Positions 27,980 to 39,292 of a stretch of 64,000 bases of DNA are shown piece by piece. Positions within the stretch are counted from its first letter, which is position 1. Every line of letters starts with the position of its first letter. Origin of the DNA: Smittia aterrima. Taxonomy: Eukaryota; Arthropoda; Insecta; Diptera; Chironomidae. Where the stretch lies: NCBI GenBank assembly GCA_033063855.1, contig CP093830.1, positions 372,854 through 436,853 on the forward strand. Direction: 5' to 3'. The position numbers and the translations under genes were made by a program. Below the pieces are notes generated by a model. It saw only the letters and a list, made by a program, of their open reading frames with translations, did no database searches and was not told the origin of the DNA.

Positions 27980-29366
27980 TCATTTCCTGCAAAATGATGC
28001 GCCTTCACTCGTTTCCTCAATCCATGGCAGGTAGGAAATGATCCTTGAATTTACAGACGGTGTCGTTGATCCACATCCGATGCCATAGCTCACCAGTCCG
28101 ACAACATACTGACGATCCTTGATAAAGTACAAAGGGCCACCGCTTCAAGAGAATTGAGTTTCAAAGTTACAAAGAAAATCGATGTGACAAATTACCTGTC
28201 GCTTGTGCACGAGTCTTTATTCTCTGCGTATGTACACATTTTTGCGCTATTCCTAATCGAGTCTTTGCATTGTTCTGCTTTCAAGACCTGAAGAGAAACT
28301 TTTTGAAGAATCGTTGCTGGTCCACCAAAAAAATCCAAAAGTCCAAAGCCAACGACAGAAACAAATGAATCATCGAAAGATCTGAAAGAAACTTATAATT
28401 AAGATAAATTACAAGTTTACGTCTCAACTTACTCAGAAGAGTACGACCAAGGTAGACATGCTGGTCCAACTGCTCGACTAAACTGAATTGGCTTAGTAGT
28501 CTTTACAAGCGCAATGTCATTATCTTGTTCCGGATTTCCTTTCCAATAATCGCGATGTCTAACAAACTTCTCAATTTCATAAGATTCTGTGTAAATCGTC
28601 TCTGTTGACGTACTCAAGTCGTGCTCGCCAACGTAAGCGACGATGTTGTTGAGATCTGAATAAATCTCTTCGTTGAAACAGTGAGCGCTTGTAACAAACC
28701 ATTGTTCACTTATGATTGTTCCACCTGCAAATGTTTTTTGTTTAAAAGTTGTTTTTTAATTACACCGCAAACACTTGCCGCAAAAAACTCTGGCAATTGA
28801 AAGAGCAACGAGGGCAACCACCGACGGGAATTCATGCAAGTTGGCATCTTCTCCATTAAAAATTCGATTCTGAAAGCATGAAACTTTCATCACTTTTCAA
28901 TTACACTTTGTCAACTCACGGTTCGAGACCATCCACAATCGCACTGCGATTCAATTCTCCTAGCAACACATGAAAATCTTTCATTTCCGTCAGCCACCTG
29001 AGCAACGTAAGCCAAAGATAGTCGGTTCATGACACTTCGCCTTCGAAATGATCTCGCAGATCCGTTGCGGTTGCAAAAGTAATCTGCGCCACGTAAATCG
29101 TTTATTCCGTCAACGGAAACGAAGAAACGCTTGAGAGGACATTTTTGAGACTCAAGTTGATCGATTCTAAGCCAGCACGTGACTTCAACAATGAAATTTG
29201 CAGGTGCTTCAATCGCAAAGCGACAAGACGTTGCATTTAATGTTCCAGACCAACTTATGGTGACATTCTCATCTGTTTCGAGCTTAAATGTTTCATCACA
29301 GTTCTCAAATAAAGCCGATGACGTGGGAATGCTCACGAAAAAAAACCAAATGATTCCCCGAATCAT
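27980..29366 (-). CDS. Secreted CUB-domain trypsin-like serine protease (S1)
   Basis: Five exons on the minus strand: 29366-28920, 28869-28779, 28724-28433, 28381-28196 and 28142-27980 (TGA 27982-27980), 392 residues. The start MIRGIIWFFF is chosen because it opens a good signal peptide (cleavage near SSA/LFENC). A CUB-like module fills roughly residues 20-145 and ends CQCDCGW-type (QCDCGWSRT). The peptidase follows after NRIFNGEDA: His in TSAHCF, Asp in DNDIALVK, Ser in DSCTSDSGGP, with the usual VVGFG and GPACLP segments. Asp six residues before the catalytic Ser predicts trypsin-like P1 Lys/Arg preference. Position 193 is Ser instead of Gly, so the oxyanion hole may be altered. Intron 2 (28778-28725) needs a GC donor (GCAAGT) to give FCGGTIISEQW. 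Introns are 50-54 nt. The family is an insect CUB protease family often called venom serine protease-like; digestive, immune or reproductive roles are possible. It is a paralogue of the gene at 32037. Confidence 0.9.
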
Positions 29367-29400
29367 CTTAGACGAACTGCCTCGACAGAATTTCAAATGT

Positions 29401-29406
29401 GACTGA
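29401..29406 (-). promoter_or_regulatory. Initiator candidate for the minus-strand CUB protease
   Basis: Minus-strand TCAGTC matches the arthropod initiator and would put the start site at about 29404, giving a ~38 nt 5' UTR. No TATA box is seen 25-35 nt upstream. Confidence 0.4.
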
Positions 29407-31953
29407 TGCGAAATTTCAGCTGCTTCGAACAATTGTGACAAACATGTGTAGTCACATTTATTTGTTCGGTTGAAAAACGAATTCTGTTTAATAACAACGT
29501 AGTGTCAACTGCGAGCTCTATTGATGTTAAGTTCACTTTCGTTAACGCCCAATTCACTTTCGTTCAATTGCTTCACCTGGAAGCTGAATGATTCCGCCTT
29601 TATCGTAAAAGGAAATGAAGCCAAATGTCGATTAGCCTTCTAACCGTTCTCAGCACATTTCAGATTATTAACTCAATTTCCGATGAGAGAAAAATTTGAT
29701 TTTCCAATCAACTTTTAACATCCGACTTCGCATCCTGTTATGTTGAGCAGCACCTTTGAAATTACTTTAACGTGTCGCAGTTAATTATTGAATATTTCTT
29801 TTCGCTTTGGATTTCCTCAAAAACTTCTTTTTCTCATTTAATCTTCTTCTAAGCTCTTCATACAACAAGAATTCATTTTCCCCTTCTCTGTCGTTATGGT
29901 ACCGCAGAACGTTCACGTGAAAAATTATCTAAAGCAAATCTTCGTTTATTTTTCATTCTACGCGACGCCTCTAATCTTAATAATGTCATCTCTTCTTTTA
30001 CGTCTCGCGCCTTTGCCGAGGAAATTCAAAAGGAAATTGTTTCTCGAAACGTCACGTTCATATCTTTTGCACGCTTTTCACGCGACACTCAAATTGATTC
30101 GAAGGATTTTTGCTTTTTTATTTCATAAATCCGCGAGAAGGTGGAAAAAATAAATGAAAGTCAATGGTTGGGAAAATCAAAAGTGAAGAAAAATAAAATA
30201 AATTTTGATTGCGAGTAAATAAATTTCGAGGAAGTTGTAATCGAGCTCTCTGCTTTGTCCAGACATTTAAAGGATCTTTCTTTCGCCATTTTTCTCTGCT
30301 CTCGAGAAAGAAAAAAAATCCTTTTAAGCTAAAAACCCAGAAACCATCTTTAAAAAACCCAAAATGATTAATGAACTCTCCTTTCACAAAAAAGTTTTCA
30401 CTTTATGTCACTCGTACGGAAATTGCTTCTCGTTATAAAATTATTCAAATCACATTCGTTGACTTCATGGGCTTCTCGTTAAGTTCAGAAAACTTTCAAC
30501 ACCTTTCTCCAACGAAATAAAAAGAGCAATTTAGGTGATGAATGATTGCGATACTTCAGAGGTTAAGAGCTTGAACGGGCGACTGTAACTTTTATTTCCA
30601 CGACATCATAAAATCGCAATTTGCTCCGACAGTCTCATCGTTTAAACGTCATCAACAAAATTTAGTGGAAAACAATTTTATTTCTCCTCAGTACGAGTTG
30701 CGATTGTTTCAGGATTAATCTCGACGATCCTCTTAGAAACCTTAATCGTCAAAGATTTAAGGATGACGTCGTGTTATTTACAAACAACTCCTAAAGCTTT
30801 AGCCAATTTAAACAACCAAGAACTTGGAAGAATCTTAAATTTCATCTCAAATTTGTTCGCCTCAAACATACATGAAATGAAAAATCGTTTTCATGTTTGT
30901 GGCTTCATCATTAAAATCTGTTTCGGGGGTTTCATCGTAAATCTAATAAATGAGAAAAAGTTTTAATTTTCGAGTTTGGCTTGAGCGGCGGTTTTCGGTA
31001 TCTTTGAGTTGAGGGAGAATTCATGTGAGTTTTGTAATAAAAAAGCAATAACACATTTTTGCTATGGTAAACATTTCATTCTGTTTTGGGTTTTTATGAC
31101 TTTTGATTGCTTAATGGCTTTATTTGTTGTGCTACTGCTCGGGGGAGGGAACGGAGTAAAACGGCAAACGAAAGTAATTAAGATCAAATTAAGCACGCAC
31201 ATGAATATGAAGATGAAGCAGATGGAAATAAACGTTATACAACAACACTCATTGCACCCTCGCCTCGTTGCTTCTAAATGACCCAATTTGGAAAGATTTT
31301 GGGATGTTGCTTGGGGAATAAAGCGTTGAAGAGAAAGGAAAGCGTTCAACCTCAGCTTGAGAAGAGTAATCGACATTAAGCATTTCATGCGAGGGTTGTT
31401 TCCATCCACACTCATCATTCAATGCTTTTCATCTGTTGTTTAATTCAAAACAAACTTTGATGAGGGAGCATTTACTAAATGTGGTTGGGGAAAGTCTTCT
31501 CCGACCTTTCTTGCAAATTCTACAACTTTAATCAGAACTAAAATAATTATAAACTAACTTTAAAATTAAAAAGTTGATGATTTTATTTAGGGTCTCTAAC
31601 TTGGACGTCAATTCAAAGTTTTCAGAAAAGTTTGTTCATATATTTGCTAAGCTTTGACGTAGTTATTCATCGAAAAATATGTCGAATGTCAATAAATTTA
31701 TCAAAAGGTATTAAATTAGATTTTTCTCCGAGGGATTTTTTATTGGCTTGCTCTTCTAGAATCACTCAGAAAATCTCCAATTCAAACGTTCGATCTTGAA
31801 CTGGTCTCCCAATTTTAGAGTTTTATTGTCTAAGACAATTTGCCTAACGTCATGACACAATTTACAAGATCGTCTAGTAACAAGAGAATGTTTGCTCAGC
31901 TGATAAGGTTGATTGAAAGGCTGTTTGTCTTATCCATAGAGAGCAAGATCTTC
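29407..31953. other. Intergenic, divergent upstream region of two CUB proteases
   Basis: About 2.5 kb between two head-to-head CUB protease genes. The frames present (up to ~118 codons on either strand) show no domain or signal and overlap one another. Both genes' promoters face into this stretch, so shared regulation is possible. Confidence 0.6.
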
Positions 31954-31954
31954 C

Positions 31955-31990
31955 TATATATTTTTTGGCATAATGAAACTTTAATCAGTC
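31955..31990 (+). promoter_or_regulatory. Core promoter: TATA box plus initiator
   Basis: TATATA at 31955-31960 and TCAGTC at 31985-31990 place the presumed +1 A at 31987, 32 nt after the first T of the TATA box. This is the textbook arthropod spacing. The predicted 5' UTR before the ATG at 32037 is 50 nt. Confidence 0.7.
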
Positions 31991-32036
31991 GAGTTGAAGA
32001 CATTGATAAGAGTGTTAGAAAAAAAATTCGCTTAGA

Positions 32037-33462
32037 ATGGAAAAAATATTTTCTTTGATAACTTTCTTAACTTTCATAAGTTTCTCTCATGCTTGGTTTG
32101 AAAATTGTAATTACAATTACAGCGTTCAAATAACATCGGCATTGCCATTAACAAACCCGAACTACCCGAATCGCTATTCAAGTGGATCCTCCTGCAAGTA
32201 CTACTTGACGGCTCCAGTTGGATACACAATTCAACTTCAGTGCAATTATAACTTGGACACTCCTTTGGCGGATTGTGCCTCTCAGCATCTTTACGTGAGT
32301 CGTGATGGCGATCGCAACTTAGCGTATTCGGAATATTTTTGCGGCACCTCATCCTTAACACGATTTAGCGTCGGCAATGAGATGTCATTTGGATATACGT
32401 CAAACCTTAATTACGCTGGAAGTTTTTATTGTCAGGCTACCGCCATAGCAACGACTCAAACCAACTGTCAGTGTGGATGGAGTAAAACAGTGAGTGTAAA
32501 AAAAATATAATCGAAACAATTCTAATTTTTGAATCGCGATGAAGACAAGGATTGTGGGTGGATCTAACGCCCAACCTAACGAGTACGTTTCGATGGCAGG
32601 GTTAGTTGATACAACGATGACTGGCTCATCTACCGGCCCAATTTTTTGTGGAGCATCCATCAGTAAATATTCAAAATTTGTTATTTGGCGAAGCTTATAT
32701 ACAATTTTCTTTTATCTTATCTAGTCTCCGAATATTACGCGTTAACTGCCGCTCATTGCTTTAATGTCTATAGACCATTGAGCACTATTTATCTTCTCGT
32801 TGGAGATCATGACTATACAATGGGAACTGACACTCCATATCCAACAATTTATCAACTTATCCAAACCTTCATACATGAAAGCTACGTTCCATCGTCTTCG
32901 AATCAAAACTTTGACATCGCATTAGTAAAAACCACTTTGGATATCAAGTGGAAGAGAACGATTGGACCTGCTTGTCTTCCATATAGCTTCAGTAATAACC
33001 CAACTCCGTTAACAGGTTAGTTGATAAAAAAAAACTTTAAAAAATTTCAATCTCATCAGAAAATTTAAGTTCTCGGCTGGGGAGCTACTGAGTTTGCTGG
33101 ACCTTCATCGTCAATTCTTAAGAAAACTTCTCTTGCTGTCGTGACTAATACTTTCTGTAATACTTATTATGGAGATATCAATGCCGCCAAAGTGTGCACG
33201 CTTACCCAGGGAACAGATGCATGGTATGAAACTCTCAACACTTTAACCTGAAAAAAAATTATTCTTTGAATTTTCTACTTTCAGCCAACGCGACTCTGGC
33301 GGTAGCTTGTATTATACTTCAAATTCGCGTCAGTACACAATTGGAATAGTAAGCTATGGAACTGATTGCGCTGGAAATTCTCCAGGGGTGAACACACGCG
33401 TAAATTCTTACTTGGGATGGATTCAACAAAAAGCACCAACCGCTTTCTTCTGTGTCAAATAA
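32037..33462 (+). CDS. Secreted CUB-domain trypsin-like serine protease (S1), R193 variant
   Basis: Five exons: 32037-32489, 32545-32662, 32725-33015, 33070-33223 and 33285-33462 (TAA 33460-33462), 397 residues. Introns are 54-62 nt. The signal peptide MEKIFSLITFLTFISFSHA precedes a CUB domain with NPNYPNRY and paired cysteines, ending QCGWSKT. The protease starts TRIVGGSNA; His is in TAAHCF, Asp in FDIALVK and Ser in DACQRDSGGS. The Asp before CQRDSGG sets a trypsin-like S1 pocket. Two departures stand out: oxyanion residue 193 is Arg instead of Gly, and the usual GGP is GGS. The start ATG is preceded by a matching TATA/initiator pair. It faces away from its paralogue at 27980-29366 and converges on the protease at 33539-34589. 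Likely a secreted digestive or haemolymph enzyme; the substrate is unknown. Confidence 0.92.
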
Positions 33463-33516
33463 AAAGATTTTCAAACGCAAATCAATTGGAATTAAATTGT
33501 AATTTGTTTTAATAAA
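33458..33516. terminator. Overlapping convergent poly(A) signals
   Basis: The plus-strand gene has AATAAA at 33458-33463 overlapping its own stop codon and a second AATAAA at 33511-33516. On the minus strand ATTAAA (33513-33508) lies 26 nt after the stop of the convergent protease and overlaps the second plus-strand signal. The two stop codons are only 76 nt apart, so the two 3' UTRs probably overlap. Confidence 0.5.
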
Positions 33517-33538
33517 TTTCATAAACTCTGAAAACGTG

Positions 33539-34589
33539 TCAGCCACGATAATTTGAGGCTGGAAGCTTTCTTCTGTATGTATAGCCTTTTGTCGAGCCTT
33601 TAATCGGCTGTCGAGTTGGTGCATTCGATCGTCTTCTAATTGGCCATCCTCGTAATCGGCGAACTTCTGGTTCAGTCAATCGTTCGTTGATCCAAGTGAT
33701 GAATGATGAGATACGAGTGAAACTTGAGGGATAACCTTCATCGCAACCTTTCCCACTGACAAACGATGCGATTCCTATTAAAGTGACTACACCATCGATT
33801 TCTATCGTCATTGGACCTCCGGAATCTGATGAGCACGTTCCCGCTCTCACATCGTTCTCTTGCATTCCCGAAGTACAAACTGAAATCAAATAATTTAAAA
33901 CTAGAAAACTTCAAAATAACAATCTTACTGTTTGATTCTTGAAGCTTCGTGGGAAAATATTTACGACAAACGGCGTTTGTTATTACAGAAACATCAACAA
34001 ATCTCAAATGTTTTGAGAGAACTTCTGATGAAGAAAATCGTCCCCAACCTGAGATGCGAACTTTTTCACCCACAAAATCCCTCGTCAAATCATCGCCTGT
34101 TGGAAGATTAATGACTTTAACGACAGAGCTGAGCGTGACAGGAGTCGGAAGGTTGACCAAGGCAATATCGTTCTTGAGAGTCTTTGAACTATAATTCGCA
34201 TGCCAAACTAAGTTGCTTAACTGGACGCTCATTCTCGTTTGGGAGTTTTCTTTGCGATCGATCAAATGAGCTCCGAAAATTGCTTGTAGGCCTGCCACAA
34301 TATCAAGGCAATGGGCGGCTGTGACCACTCGCGTCGTTGTAAGCAATGATCCCGAACAAAAGCCAACGTCGATTGAGTTTTTTAAGAAGAGAAGAAGCCC
34401 AACTTGATAAGGAAGACGATTGGGCGTGGCTTCTTCTCCCCCGAATATTCTTGCTGCTCTAGACTTTACGGCGATCACTTCAGACTTATCAAAGTCTCGT
34501 TCTTCCCACCATTCCGGAAACTCATAAATCACTTTCACTTCAGCCAGAGCGCAAACGAGGAAAATTGTGCAGCAAAGAAAAACTTTCAT
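33539..34589 (-). CDS. Secreted brachyurin-like S1 serine protease with basic C-terminal tail
   Basis: Two exons on the minus strand, 34589-33929 and 33879-33539, around a 49 nt intron; 333 residues. MKVFLCCTIFLVCALA is the signal peptide, followed by a ~30-residue propeptide (EFPEWWEERDFDKSE...) and activation after SRAAR at IFGGEEATPNRLPYQVG. His is in TAAHCL, Asp in LKNDIALVNL, Ser in GTCSSDSGGP. Gly and Thr at 189-190 resemble crustacean collagenase (brachyurin) pockets, so broad or chymotrypsin/elastase-like specificity is likelier than trypsin. Residue 193 is Ser instead of Gly. After the final helix (FITWINERL) there is an unusual ~45-residue extension rich in Arg/Lys (RRLRGWPIRRR, then GYTYRRK). 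No CUB module. It converges on the CUB protease upstream of it on the map. Probably a gut or haemolymph enzyme. Confidence 0.9.
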
Positions 34590-37500
34590 CGTCTCGAATT
34601 TTTTTTTGAAAAAACACTGGATGCAAGAATCGTATCGACGGTCTCACCTTGAGGCTCTTCTGAACGCAACTAAATCAATGGTCAGCGTCAACAGGTTTTT
34701 TCGCGGACACTCACCGAAAGAAATCTTCTCGTTTATTTGTTCGACAGCATTTCGAGAGTTTCTTTCTTTCTTTCTTTCAAGAGCTCAGTTGTAAAAGTCT
34801 TCGAAAGTCTTTACGAACGTAAAGAATCGTAAAAATTCGACTTCAATGGATTTTTTTTGTGTTGATCCCAATCGTCGAAAGTACAGTTTATCGACGACAA
34901 TGTTGTGAAAGGCTCACGTGAATCGAGGTCGTTAACATATTGAGCGGGTGCTGACCATGCATAAGGTCTTGTTCGTATTTTGAAAAAAAAAGAAAAATTT
35001 ATTGGAATTGTCTTTGCATTTTGCTTTTAAAATTCTGCTCAATATTTATTTTCTTGTGGCTCAGGCTCATTGAACTCTCTCATCAAGATGCGACACGTGA
35101 AACTTTCAAGAAAAAACTTTCAACATTTTAAGATCAAGTCTTGAATTTCAAACGAAAAACGAAATCGCTCGTCTCGTGTTATTGAGTGAACTTCGTTTCA
35201 ATTGCCATCGTTAAGGTTTGGTTTTACTTGTTGTCCTTCTCCACCAAAAAAAATATTTTCAAATCTTCCAGTTTTTCGACTGCACGAAATATTTCTTGAG
35301 CCCAGCAGAGGAAACGATTCGCAACTCATATTTTCGAGATTCAAAAGACCAGAAAATTGAACGCAGCAGAAGGAAAAGAAGAAAATGTGGAAAACTAAAT
35401 ATTTCATGTGGGCTTAGTTGGAGCCGAGTAAGGAGAATTCCATATGTTGAATGTTAAATGGCACGACGATGACGATGAGTCTTTCCTTTGTTCTCTTCGC
35501 TTGCCTTAACCTTTACGATTGCAGACTGAATGGATCTCTTTAATCATATCGCTCTTCACTGCAAAGAATCACAAAACGGAAGGAGAGATGAAAACCTTTT
35601 TCTAATCAAACGAGAATGAAAGGAACGTGTGGACGTGCCTGCGTAAAAGCGACGAAATATTTTCTGAGGGTTTGTCAGTTAAAGGTGAGAGAGGAGCATT
35701 CATGAGTTCATAACTTGAGGAATTTACGAGGCTGTTCAATGAAATTGCAATTATTCTCTTTCGTTCATCTTCTAAGCATTCATTACTGTTCGAGATTGTG
35801 AGATAAGCGACAGAGAAAAGTAATTTGGCAAGTTCAGTGCTCATTCCTTAAGAGGATTCTCCCTCGAATCGAAGATAACAAAATGTAATTAAACTCTGAT
35901 TAATATTCCGCGCGCTTCCGCATTTTCCCGAACAGTTTTTAATTTCCTTCGTCGTAGAAACAAAGCTTGTCCTATCATCAATTGACCTTCGGGTCAAAGA
36001 AATTAAAATTTTTGAGCGTTATTGCGAAACGCTTAAGGCAAAAATTATTTGGATGCCCATCGAACGACTCATAAATCTTCATAAAGCGTCTCGCACGTTT
36101 ATAATTAAAGTTTTGGCTGTGCGTGCATCAGACACTTTTGTTCAAAATAATTGCTTTGCGTTTAAATTTGAAATTGAGGATGAACGCAAAGGGTTGCAAC
36201 AAACCTTCGAGGAATGAGACGAGAACAGAATCGACCGGTGTCATTTTCGAAAGTGACGATAGTCAAGAGAACAAAATAATCTTAAATCACAAGGAACGTT
36301 GATGATCATCAACACAAAGGAATGCGAAGCCGTTTTATGGCGAGAATCCAATTATTTTTTAATCACCTCAATGGGACAGTTTTGCGATGAAATGGGGGAA
36401 AAAGCAAAGAGTAGAAGAGCGGAAGGAAATCCATAATCATTAAAGTTACGGTTTCAATCTACGACAGGAGTCTTGTGTGTTATTCTTATTTTATTCTCCT
36501 TCAGTTATCAAATAAATGACGGTTAAATATTTTTTTCCCACGATCATTATAAATTTAAATGTGTGAAAATATAAAAGTTGAAATCAGAAAGAGATTTGCA
36601 TGAAGTTTCTATTTCAAATATTTAAATTCGTCATTGATCGAGCAAACATGAATTTGTGAAATTTCAAATGGAACTTGTCGCTCGTTGAAGTGGAAATCAA
36701 TTAGCAAACATTTGCATCAGTGACTGCAGTTTTGATGTTAGCGGCGTTAGTTTAATTTGACTCGAAAGATTAAAATCGATTCTGAAATTTTCGACGCTAA
36801 AATTATTTGAAAGTCAATTTGTTCTCGATATAAAAATTCTTCAAACCTTGATTCAAGCCAACAAGTTGAGCAACGAGTGACATGAAGAAGACAAAGAAGA
36901 AAGAGATGGAGCAAAAAGCAAGTTACAGTTGAAGTCGTTTCGTTTGAAGTGGATGAGGCGCTGAGAAGGATGATTTCGAGAGTAATTGATGATGTTTCAA
37001 GGATCGTAGCTGCGAGATGTGAATCATCAATAAGACTTAACGAAGCTTACAGACTCTTCATCAAAACTTTTTTGCTTCAACTCGAATGAGACAGACACGA
37101 GTTGTGCTCGAAGAAATGTAATTTCTCAGCATTTTCTCGCCGTGCGTGTCACTTTTCAATCGTGATAACCATGAATCGCACGCTCGACGTGAAATAATTG
37201 ATTTCGCCCTCCTCATCAATTTCCGTGTGTCATCGAAATCTCATTTTGAAGTCGAATCAATTCAAGTTAAGCTTAATGTTCAATGTCGAAAGACTCGGAA
37301 CTAAATCATCTTCAGTTAACTTTCAGTCTTCTCAACATTCAATCACAATGAAGACGAAGATGATATTCCACTTTCCTTCTTCTTTTGTTCACAATTATCG
37401 TTCAATAAAAAAATATTTCGCAAGTCTTGCGTCGGAAGTTTCATTGATTGATTCGTTTTAAATTTTCAATGTCGAAAGTTGCTCACCTGAACAGTGAAAC

Positions 37501-39290
37501 GTGCCTTACAATTAATGATCGCTCAAATTACAGAAGCTGCCAATGAAATGTTGCGTAAGACGAATCGATAAATTCCACAACGCCCACAGAAAGTTTTACG
37601 TCTTCTCGGTCATCGCTTTGACTTCCTCAGCTGCGATTGATTGTTGTTTGTTCTGAGCTTCCGACACGTCTCTTGAAAGCTTTCTTCCACCACATTAGTT
37701 CTTATTTATCGACGCTCAGGTATTCCATCTCGTTTGCTTTTCCTGCTGAACGACTCAAAGTCAAAGGAGTTTTCAAATCTCAAACACTTTTCTCCATCAA
37801 AAGTTTTCAAATTTAAAATTCTCTGAAGAGATTTTCTGGTCAATTATGCTCGATGAAGTTCTAGACGATGTTTGAGTTTGGAATTAAATTTTGTGTCTTG
37901 AGCATTGAATAAACAATTTTAATGTCTCTTGCGGCTTTTCAAGTTTTCTCCAAAATCTCAATTGAGTAAGGATTGAAGTTTAGGATTTTTGGATGGGAAA
38001 AATGAAATTCGATTAAACATTTTTAAGAATTCAAAAAGAGATTAAGGAAATCAATTACTTCGCAAGAAAAATCGTTTTTGGAGTAAAAGTCTTATCTAAT
38101 TAAATTTTATTGATCTTCCTCAATTCGCGATTTAATAAAATTTCATGTAAATTAAATCGAAATATTCGTGAACCGCATCGAGCCAAAGTTTTTGCTGTTA
38201 TTGAACTTCTTGTTTTTGAATCGCCAGTTTTTTTCTCATCTTTCTTATTCTTTGGTGTACGCAAAATACCGTGGAATCGTCGCATCTTCGCGAGGCAACA
38301 AGTTTGATATCTTCGTCGATTTGAAAGCGAGTGCGATTGTATTGGTTTATATCTTAATTCAGTTTTACATAAGAAGATGATCTCGCTTGACCATTCTGTC
38401 GCCGATGTGTCTGAGAAGTTAGTTAAATCAAGTTTCGCCAGAATTAAATTTGCAGCTCGCACGAATTCAACAGCAAAAATGTTCAATCATTAATCTTAGA
38501 GCCATTAAGAGAAGTGAATGAACATAAAAAAAACTCTTTCTGATAATTTTAAATGAAAACACAAGCACCAAAAAGAAAATCTCAAGTGAAGAACAAAACT
38601 CTTAATAAAAAATTTGTCGGAAAAGTGAATAAGACGAATAAGCAAAGGAAAGAACGGAGGATAAATTTTGAGAGGGTGAAAGCAAGTGGAAGCTGAAAGT
38701 GACAGTTGATGGATATCAGACGACATTTAACAGAGATGCTCAAAGCAAATGTAAAAGCTAAAGAAATTTTCAATTGAAGAAACGGCAAAGATTTGTCGTG
38801 TGATAGAAGAAAACGTTCATTCCTCAGAGAAAGAAATTTGGACAAGCCGAGAAGATTTCTCCTTCGATATTGCAAATTAGGAAAATAATTTTTTATGCTT
38901 CAAATCCGCTTTTGATAATTTTTTCTTTTTGAAGCAAAAAATATTTAATTAAAAAGTTCTCAACTGAAAATAATAAAAAATGAATTGCAAATCGATGAAT
39001 AACAAAAGACGAAGTCTCGCACTCATCGCAGTCTTTTTAAGCGGCCTTGGATGAAAATGTTGGAAAATAGATTCTAATCTTTCTTTTTAGATAATTTAAA
39101 GCGAATGCGTAATCGTGAAACTGACAGCGAACGACACGTGAACCTTCAGCATATTCAAAGAGCAAAAACTTCAAAAACATTTCATGTTTAAAAGTCATAT
39201 CGAGGTTTGTCGAATTATTTTACAATTTTTGGTGACTTCTTGCCAGAACTTTTGGCGACTTTAATTAAGTGAATCAAACGACATATTAAA
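34590..39290. other. Intergenic, no recognisable gene
   Basis: About 4.7 kb. Open frames of 60-128 codons occur (the longest on the minus strand at 38100-38486), but none has a domain, signal peptide or splice-linked partner, and opposite-strand frames overlap them. AT-rich, with no clear repeats before 39293. Confidence 0.6.
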
Positions 39291-39292
39291 TA

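Noticed and set aside
31062..31418. Minus-strand 118-codon frame with a hydrophobic stretch
   Set aside because: Overlaps a plus-strand frame of 90 codons; no motif; lies in the upstream region of the CUB proteases.
38100..38486. Minus-strand 128-codon frame
   Set aside because: No domain or signal peptide; two overlapping plus-strand frames of 65-70 codons; composition fits chance in AT-rich DNA.
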